A stretch of 64,000 nt of DNA from an uncultured Alteromonadaceae bacterium. Its GTDB lineage: Bacteria; Pseudomonadota; Gammaproteobacteria; Enterobacterales; Alteromonadaceae. The stretch lies in contig CAJXMO010000001.1 in the NCBI GenBank assembly GCA_913056495.1, positions 248,001-312,000 on the forward strand. Reading direction: 5' to 3'. Shown in pieces: positions 39,505-45,808 of the stretch. Position numbers and translations under genes: made by a program. The first letter of the stretch is position 1, and each line of letters begins with the position of its first letter. The notes beneath the pieces were generated by a model. That model saw only the letters and a program-made list of their open reading frames with translations. It did no database searches and was not told the DNA's origin.

Positions 39505-40293
39505 CTAAAACGCAGGGTAACCGACCGGTAAACCCGCATTGAGTTTATTGACAAAATTACCATCGTTAAAAGGCGTATTCGCTTTGTCATAGCTGGTGAT
39601 ATTAAACAGATATTTTAAATCGGCATTTGTCACCCCGGTATCTCCCTGCATCAGGCTCCAGGAAACGAGCGTCGGTTTATGCCAGAGGCCCGTTGCATTT
39701 TCAGCCACTTCGCCCGGATCGCCGGGTCTGAATACATGTGTGGAAGCGCCGTCTTTATGATACACAATCCTGACATGTTGATTATTGGCATCATCAAATA
39801 CATAGTGACTCGCTGGCTCTGTCACAACATCTCTGTGTTTAGAATAACTGACATGCGTCATTGCATTATTTGTCAGCCAAACAATCACAAATTCCCAGTC
39901 ATGTCGGTGACTGAATGCATCGTCAAACCAGGCACCGTCTATTGCCTGATCTTTTTCAAAATACAGCGCATACATATGAGCACAATACTGATTGCCATTT
40001 GCGCTTATGCACTGGCCTCTGTGGTTTGTATTGGAATTAGTCAGATCAGAATAATCATGACAATCACCTGAGATACTGCCGACCGGTTTAAGACCGCCGT
40101 TAGGCTGCCCATTTCTCCCTATACCCACAGACGGGTAACAGCCATCGCTATCATAATCAAAACGTGGTGACCACTGATGGGCACTGGCTGTTGCATTTTC
40201 ATTTAACTCAGGTGGTGGAGCTGCATGCACGAACTGACTGAACAGCACTAAAGCTGTCAGTAACCCGGCCAATATACTGGTTTGTTTTTTCAT
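39505..40293 (-). CDS. Secreted NEP1-like (NPP1/NLP) cytolysin
   Basis: A 262-residue member of the necrosis- and ethylene-inducing peptide 1-like family. A signal peptide (about 1-24, cleavage near FVHA/APPP) shows export. The family core is clear: MYALYFEKDQ (about 107-116), then the heptapeptide region SHRHDWE at 128-134, normally GHRHDWE, whose His, Asp and Glu bind the essential metal ion. Cysteines at 52, 78, 95 and 104 could form disulfides. Known NLPs of oomycetes, fungi and Pectobacterium bind plant glycosyl-inositol-phosphoryl-ceramides and permeabilise plasma membranes. The gene lies downstream of, and on the same strand as, an ECF sigma gene. Confidence 0.9.
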   Translation of the reverse strand: MKKQTSILAGLLTALVLFSQFVHAAPPPELNENATASAHQWSPRFDYDSDGCYPSVGIGRNGQPNGGLKPVGSISGDCHDYSDLTNSNTNHRGQCISANGNQYCAHMYALYFEKDQAIDGAWFDDAFSHRHDWEFVIVWLTNNAMTHVSYSKHRDVVTEPASHYVFDDANNQHVRIVYHKDGASTHVFRPGDPGEVAENATGLWHKPTLVSWSLMQGDTGVTNADLKYLFNITSYDKANTPFNDGNFVNKLNAGLPVGYPAF

Positions 40294-40387
40294 TATTTAA
40301 TTCCTTAAAGTCGTCTGTTAATCGAACTCTGCTTTGGGTTGAAATAAAACACGTAAATCAGCGCTAAATTAAGCCTGGTACGCATTG

Positions 40388-40424
40388 ATAAAGAGAGATG
40401 ATTAGCGATAAAGGCGACAAAAAG
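40388..40424 (-). promoter_or_regulatory. Candidate ECF promoter of the NLP gene
   Basis: On the minus strand CTTTTTGTCGCCTTT is followed 24 bases after TGTC by CTCTTTAT. The same pair of blocks stands before the PI-PLC gene at 41095-41131 with 23 bases. It lies about 95 bases before the NLP start. Assignment to the local ECF sigma factor is inference. A further CGTCTC lies upstream near 40446. Confidence 0.4.
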
Positions 40425-40506
40425 AATTATGAAACTTTAATGTCAGAGACGGTATTGATTTGAGGGAAACTTAGTGGCGTCTGTATAAATAAAATAACTA
40501 AATCGA

Positions 40507-40989
40507 TTAGTCATCCAGGTGCATAGCGATTTGAGCAAGCGCGCGGTTAATATGTTTTTTTACGGCTTCTTCAGATAAATCTAGCTCGCGGGCGATTTGC
40601 TCTCGGCTTTGATTTTGCAACCGACGACGTATAAATACTTGCTGGCGCATTGGCGGCATATTGTTTAACACTGTTTGAATACTTTCAATTTGCTCAGTTT
40701 GCAAAAAGCTGTGCTCGGTGCTTTCTGTTTTGCGAGTATCCTGAGCTTCATCGTATGCTTCAAGCTTTTTTGACGTGAGTTTCCATGCCAAATGACGCGC
40801 AACGGTAACGGCATAGGCCAGCGGGTTCTGAATGTGATTCTGGCGGTTACGCTCAATCACTGCGACTAATGTCTCTTGATAAACATCGGCCTGATCTTCT
40901 TGCCCTTGCACCCATTTTCGGATTGCTGCTTTCAATTTGGGCTCTTCTTTTAATAACTCAGATGTGATTGAAAACTCGCTTTTATTCAC
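40507..40989 (-). CDS. ECF-family RNA polymerase sigma factor (FecI-like)
   Basis: A 160-residue sigma factor with region 2 (ADVYQETLVAVIERN...NPLAYAVTVARHLAWKL, about 35-75) and region 4 (MPPMRQQVFIRRRLQNQ...LSEEAVKKHINRALAQIAMHL, about 112-157). The short length and the form of region 4 match FecI-like iron or nutrient-signalling sigma factors. The start is the GTG at 40989. No FecR gene is adjacent; the only FecR in the window, at 34728, is the likely partner. It is divergent from the PI-PLC gene and stands before the NLP gene. Confidence 0.88.
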   Translation of the reverse strand: MNKSEFSITSELLKEEPKLKAAIRKWVQGQEDQADVYQETLVAVIERNRQNHIQNPLAYAVTVARHLAWKLTSKKLEAYDEAQDTRKTESTEHSFLQTEQIESIQTVLNNMPPMRQQVFIRRRLQNQSREQIARELDLSEEAVKKHINRALAQIAMHLDD

Positions 40990-41094
40990 AGCTATATTCT
41001 TATTTTTTAATTAAAAATCATGCGTAGCCTGACAGATTTATATGACAGATTAATGACTTTTTGGTGAACAAACGCCTTTCAAAAAATATTTAAA

Positions 41095-41131
41095 TTTTTT
41101 TGTCCCCTTTTAGTTTTGAGCGTCTCTTTAT
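41095..41131 (+). promoter_or_regulatory. Candidate ECF promoter of the PI-PLC and TonB receptor genes
   Basis: TTTTTTTGTCCCCTTTT followed by CGTCTCTTTAT (CGTCTC at 41121-41126), about 48 bases before the ATG. TGTC...CGTC pairs occur in promoters of some ECF sigma factors. It shares its blocks with the minus-strand element at 40388-40424. Confidence 0.4.
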
Positions 41132-41173
41132 TAGCAAACCCATAGCAATTTTTATGATTTTTAGCGGGATAAG

Positions 41174-42289
41174 ATGCAGCAGTTTAATTTTATTTTTTCG
41201 TTTTTTTTAGCCCTTTTTAGTCTGTCCTTGTTGGCAACTGAATTCGCAACTGAGCAGCCAGTTAGGCTCAATCAACTGCAGGTAATTGGCAGCCACAATA
41301 GTTATAAAAGTGGTTTGCATACAGAAATTGCAAAGCAAATTAATCAAATACAGACAGGCTATGCTGACAAAATTAATTATGCTCATCCCGATTTGAGTAA
41401 ACAGCTAGATATGGGTCTTCGCCAACTTGAGATTGATGTACTGGCTGATTCTTATGGCGGACGATATTTGCAACCATTCGCTCAGCGCTGGACTCAAACA
41501 CCACTGCACAATACAGCTCAAAAGCAGGCACTTAAAGCGCCTGGATTTAAAGTATTACACATACCGGATATCGACGTTGCAACTCACTGTATCCAACTTA
41601 AAGATTGTTTATTAAAGCTAAAAAATTGGTCTTCACAGCATCCGTCACATTTGCCGGTTTACATTTTATTTAATGTCAAAGAAAGCCACTGGAAAAAAAT
41701 TGATGGCACTGTCCCTGAAATGTTCACTACCCATCATTATCAGGAGTTTGATCAACTGATTGGCCAAATATTAGGGCCGGAAAAATTAATTTCGCCTGAC
41801 GATCTGATTCGTAGCGGATATACGCTAGCCGAATCGATAACAACATTCGGTTGGCCAACATTACAGCAGGCCCGTGGAAAGTTTGTATTTATATTTGATG
41901 CCAACGCGCGCCAGTTAGACTTATTTGAGCAAGCCAATACTCATCATATTTTTGCTGCATTCCCGGTTACACATCCCAATGCCGCTTTTTTAATTTATAA
42001 CCATCCGGTAAGACAAGCTGAGCAAATAAAGCAAGCGATAGAGCAAGGTTTTATTGTGCGCACCCGCGCCGATGAGTTTAACCAGAATCAATCCCCTAAG
42101 AATCGGGCATTTAATGCCATTCGTTCGGGTGCTCAAATTATTTCTACCGATTTTTATAAAGGTGCGTTGCAAACACCGCTGAATGCACCTTTTGTCAGTT
42201 TTAACCTGATTTCAAACCGCCCGGTAGGGCAGAACACACCATTTGCACGCTGCATTCGTCTAGCGCCGGATAGCAGTTGCCCACTTTAA
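41174..42289 (+). CDS. Secreted Ca2+-dependent PI-PLC-like phospholipase C
   Basis: A 371-residue exported protein (signal peptide about 1-21) of the Ca2+-dependent phosphatidylinositol phospholipase C1 family known from Streptomyces. These enzymes cleave the phosphodiester between inositol phosphate and the lipid. Visible active-site features are VIGSHNSYK (His41), the likely calcium ligands in RQLEIDV (Glu86, Asp88), and KVLHIPDIDVATHC (His129). HLPVYILFNVKESH and TRADEFNQNQ are further family segments. The gene has 26 bases to the TonB receptor that follows, so the two are probably cotranscribed. Whether it acts on PI, GPI or inositol sphingolipids is unknown. Confidence 0.85.
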   Translation: MQQFNFIFSFFLALFSLSLLATEFATEQPVRLNQLQVIGSHNSYKSGLHTEIAKQINQIQTGYADKINYAHPDLSKQLDMGLRQLEIDVLADSYGGRYLQPFAQRWTQTPLHNTAQKQALKAPGFKVLHIPDIDVATHCIQLKDCLLKLKNWSSQHPSHLPVYILFNVKESHWKKIDGTVPEMFTTHHYQEFDQLIGQILGPEKLISPDDLIRSGYTLAESITTFGWPTLQQARGKFVFIFDANARQLDLFEQANTHHIFAAFPVTHPNAAFLIYNHPVRQAEQIKQAIEQGFIVRTRADEFNQNQSPKNRAFNAIRSGAQIISTDFYKGALQTPLNAPFVSFNLISNRPVGQNTPFARCIRLAPDSSCPL

Positions 42290-42315
42290 AATTTTAGTTA
42301 ATTAACGGAGATATT

Positions 42316-45024
42316 ATGAAATTTCAATCATCTAAAAGCTATTTAAGCTTAGCGATAGTCGCAGCTTTATCTGGCTACAGCTCAGTATCCATTGCCGCAG
42401 AAGACACAGCAGAGCAAGCTGCAATGGAAGAAATCACAGTAAAGGGCTTTCGTCAAAGCTTACTTAAAAACCGGGATGTAAAAAGAGATTCTTTGATAGC
42501 ACAAGACAGCATTGTCGCAGAAGATATTGCAGATTTTCCGGATTTAAATCTGGCTGAATCACTACAACGTGTACCCGGTGTAACTATTACTCGTGAGGGC
42601 GGTGAAGGCCGTCAAATATCACTGCGTGGTTTAGGTCCGGATTTTACCCGGGTTGAACTCAACGGCTTAGATGTCTTAGCTACCAGTGGCAGTAGTATGG
42701 ACAGCCGTGGCCAGAGCAGTCGCTCACGCGGATTTGATTTTAATGTTTTTGCTTCTGAACTTTTTAGCCAGATTGATGTGAAAAAAGCGTTTTCTGCGAG
42801 CATGGAAGAAGGCGGCATCGGTGGCACTGTGGCACTTCGCCCGGCAAAACCATTCGATTATGACGGCTTTCAAGCTGCAGTATCAGCACAGGCTGGGGTT
42901 AATTCTATGGCAGACGGAACCAGTCCACGTTTAGCGGCCTTAATCTCAAATAAATGGGATGATTTTGGCGCTTTATTTTCAGTCGCATACAGCCAGCGTG
43001 ATACGGTAGAACAAGGTACTAATACCTATCGCTGGAGACCTAAAACTGCATCCGGTACTGATATCAGTAATTTAGATCAGGCCACTCAGGATAAAATCGA
43101 TAACGAAGAGCTCAGATTTGCACGGGGTAACCGCTACTCAATCTGGGAAAATAATCAGGAACGTTTAGGGTTAACCGCAGCATTTCAATACAATGCTTCA
43201 GACAGCTTATCTTTTGATTTAGACATTTTATATGCAGAACTGAACAATGATAAAGACGAGCATCATATTGCCAGCCGGGGATCAAGCTCTACTGTGTTAG
43301 GCGGCCCTACAACTGCTGGTGGTCAAACCGTGGGCGGCGCATCTATTAATGAACTGCAGTACAACGAAAACGGTGAAGTGGTTTATCTGGATATCAGCAA
43401 TGCCACCCTGGCAACAGAAAGCCGTAAGCAAAAAATGGATACTTCATTCAGCCAGATATCTTTATTAACTGACTGGCAAGTAAATGATTCAACTCAGGCC
43501 AAATTATTAATTGGTCACTCTGAAAATGAGTTTGTTATTCCGGTCAGTGACAAAGTTTATTATGAAGGATTTGGCGGTATTACATCTGACTATACGCAAG
43601 ACAGATTCTACGCTGTACATACATATGACTTTGATATTGACTCAATCGATAGCTGGAAAATGCATGAATTTGATTTAGATGAAAGCATTCAAAATACCAG
43701 CTTTGATACGGTTAAACTGTCTTTTAATACCTATGTGGGTGATACAGGCGCAATAAAATATGGTGCCTTGCATAAAAAATTCAGCTCTGATGGCTACAAC
43801 TATCAAAATAAAGATGAATTAAAATCAGAATTTGAGTCCGGTGAAATCGACAATACCTTAAGTGAAGATTATTTCGAAGTGTTTACTGCTCATGATAAAG
43901 CGAACTGGGCGGCCGGTGACGTAGCTAAAACCATTGACTATTATGGCTTAAGTGCTGACTTAACCGAAGCTGATTTGGTTGTAAACAGTGTGTATGACTT
44001 AGAAGAAAAAACAACGTCTGCCTGGGTTGAATATGAATGGCAGGGTGAAACCCTGGGGGGTAACTTTGGTGTACGTTATGTGCAAACCGATATTAGTTCA
44101 GCGGGGTTTGTCTCACAGGGCGACGAAGATGTGCAAACTGAGGTAAGCCAGGATTATTCTAAAGTACTGCCAGCGGCAAACCTAGTCTGGTATATTTCAG
44201 ACGATTTGCAATTACGCGGTAGTATCAGTAAAAACCTAACCCGTCCTTCACTGTCTTCACTTTCTATTTCCGGTAGTCTGAGTACTGAAAATCAGGAATT
44301 AAGCGCGGGTAATCCGGGTTTATCACCATTTGAATCAGTCAACTATGAAACTGCACTTGAATGGTATATGGATGATATGGGCTTTTTAACCGCGAGTGTA
44401 TTTTATAAAGACATTGAAAACTTTGTTATTAGCAAAGCTATTACTGTACCTTACAAAGAAACCGGATTTTCAGAGAGCTTACTGGCACCGGGTCAAACAG
44501 GGGATACTGAATTTTTATATTCAACCAATGTGAATGGTGAAAAAACCAGTATTCAAGGTTTAGAGCTAGGCGGTCAACTTGATTTTACCTTCTTGCCTGC
44601 ACCTTTTAATAACATGGGTGTGATTGCAAACTATACCTTTGCCGATGGTGATATGGACTACTACGACGGCGATACCTTTTTTGCTACCAAAGCTTTCCCT
44701 GGCTTGTCTGAACACTCAGCCAATGCAACCTTATATTACGAAACAGAGCAGTGGGGCGCACGTATTTCATCTTCATACCGTAGTGAATACATCACCTTTA
44801 TTGCATCACCAAGCGACAGAGATCAGGACGAAACCGGCTTTCATGGTACAACCTATGTTGATTTCTCTGCGTTTTATCAGTTAAACGACAAAACCAAATT
44901 AACCTTTGAGGCAATTAACTTAACTAACCAGCGTGAAGAGCAATACAGTGACTCAGACGACCGTTTATACAATACAACCGAGTTTGGCTCTACTTATTAC
45001 TTAGGCGTTAACTACAAGTTTTAA
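42316..45024 (+). CDS. TonB-dependent receptor (TIGR01782-like), no STN domain
   Basis: A 902-residue outer-membrane transporter with a signal peptide (about 1-28), TonB box MEEITVKGF, plug domain (LNLAESLQRVPGVTITREGG...RQISLRGLG) and a beta barrel ending STYYLGVNYKF. This class commonly imports oligosaccharides or other complex substrates in marine and freshwater proteobacteria. GGAG precedes the ATG. It is paralogous to the STN-bearing receptor at 35701 across much of its length, but lacks the signalling domain. Cotranscription with the phospholipase suggests it imports a product of that enzyme (inference). A terminator follows. Confidence 0.92.
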   Translation: MKFQSSKSYLSLAIVAALSGYSSVSIAAEDTAEQAAMEEITVKGFRQSLLKNRDVKRDSLIAQDSIVAEDIADFPDLNLAESLQRVPGVTITREGGEGRQISLRGLGPDFTRVELNGLDVLATSGSSMDSRGQSSRSRGFDFNVFASELFSQIDVKKAFSASMEEGGIGGTVALRPAKPFDYDGFQAAVSAQAGVNSMADGTSPRLAALISNKWDDFGALFSVAYSQRDTVEQGTNTYRWRPKTASGTDISNLDQATQDKIDNEELRFARGNRYSIWENNQERLGLTAAFQYNASDSLSFDLDILYAELNNDKDEHHIASRGSSSTVLGGPTTAGGQTVGGASINELQYNENGEVVYLDISNATLATESRKQKMDTSFSQISLLTDWQVNDSTQAKLLIGHSENEFVIPVSDKVYYEGFGGITSDYTQDRFYAVHTYDFDIDSIDSWKMHEFDLDESIQNTSFDTVKLSFNTYVGDTGAIKYGALHKKFSSDGYNYQNKDELKSEFESGEIDNTLSEDYFEVFTAHDKANWAAGDVAKTIDYYGLSADLTEADLVVNSVYDLEEKTTSAWVEYEWQGETLGGNFGVRYVQTDISSAGFVSQGDEDVQTEVSQDYSKVLPAANLVWYISDDLQLRGSISKNLTRPSLSSLSISGSLSTENQELSAGNPGLSPFESVNYETALEWYMDDMGFLTASVFYKDIENFVISKAITVPYKETGFSESLLAPGQTGDTEFLYSTNVNGEKTSIQGLELGGQLDFTFLPAPFNNMGVIANYTFADGDMDYYDGDTFFATKAFPGLSEHSANATLYYETEQWGARISSSYRSEYITFIASPSDRDQDETGFHGTTYVDFSAFYQLNDKTKLTFEAINLTNQREEQYSDSDDRLYNTTEFGSTYYLGVNYKF

Positions 45025-45046
45025 GATAAATAAAACACTCACCGTT

Positions 45047-45084
45047 AAAAAGCGCTTAGCTCGGGTAACCGGCTAAGCGCTTTT
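45047..45084 (+). terminator. Rho-independent terminator after the TonB receptor
   Basis: AAAAGCGCTTAGC and GCTAAGCGCTTTT around an 11-base loop. Confidence 0.93.
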
Positions 45085-45208
45085 GTTTTATCAGCAACCA
45101 GCCCCCTAAATTAACGCTATATTTTTTATAAGGTTTTTGATAGGTTTAGTTCAGCTTACAAATGAATTTAAAACTATATAATCTATGGCCATGGAGTCGG
45201 TAGTTGGT

Positions 45209-45808
45209 ATGAGCCAGTCCACCCAAAATTATTATAATCACAATGCGCAAAGCTTTGCCGAATCTACATTTTCGCTTGATATGTCGGCGCTTTATGATGA
45301 ATTTTTACCTTTAATTCCTGCCGGTGGCGCTATTTTAGATGCCGGTTGTGGTAGTGGTCGTGATGCGCTTTTCTTTAAACAAAGCGGGTTTAGGGTTACC
45401 GCATTTGATGCCAGTGAAAAACTCGCGGTAATCGCAGCACAAAATTTGCAGCAAACTGTCCCCGTTAAAACTTTTACCCAAGTGGCGGAGCTAAATGAAT
45501 ACGATGGTATCTGGTGTTGCGCCAGCTTATTGCATGTGAGTAAAAAAGACTTACCGACAGTATTTTCTAAACTTAAAAACGCGCTCAAGCCGGATGGCGT
45601 TTTATATGTTTCATTTAAATACGGTGATACCGAGCGTGAAAAAGACGGCCGCGTATTTACTGATTTAAATGAACAGGGATTAGCTGAGTTAATTGAGCTG
45701 GCTGGCCTGACAATCATTAAAAGCTGGCAAACCGGGGACCAGCGGGCGGACCGCGCTGCAGAAATCTGGTTGAATGCTTTGTTACAGCAACGAGTAACTA
45801 TTAAATGA
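45209..45808 (+). CDS. Class I SAM-dependent methyltransferase
   Basis: A 199-residue Rossmann-fold methyltransferase. SAM-binding motif I is ILDAGCGSGRDALFF, followed by VTAFDASEKL (motif II) and LKPDGVLYVSFKYG. It resembles TehB-like small-molecule or tellurite-type methyltransferases; the substrate is not evident. The frame is open from an ATG at 45185, but the ATG at 45209 (MSQSTQNYYNHNA) agrees better with related proteins. Its stop overlaps the start of the helicase gene (ATGA), which implies coupled expression and a shared role. Confidence 0.85.
   Translation: MSQSTQNYYNHNAQSFAESTFSLDMSALYDEFLPLIPAGGAILDAGCGSGRDALFFKQSGFRVTAFDASEKLAVIAAQNLQQTVPVKTFTQVAELNEYDGIWCCASLLHVSKKDLPTVFSKLKNALKPDGVLYVSFKYGDTEREKDGRVFTDLNEQGLAELIELAGLTIIKSWQTGDQRADRAAEIWLNALLQQRVTIK

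Noticed and set aside
34728..40989. A classical iron-citrate fec operon
   Set aside because: There are no fecBCDE-type transporter genes, and the effectors in the locus are a cytolysin and a phospholipase.
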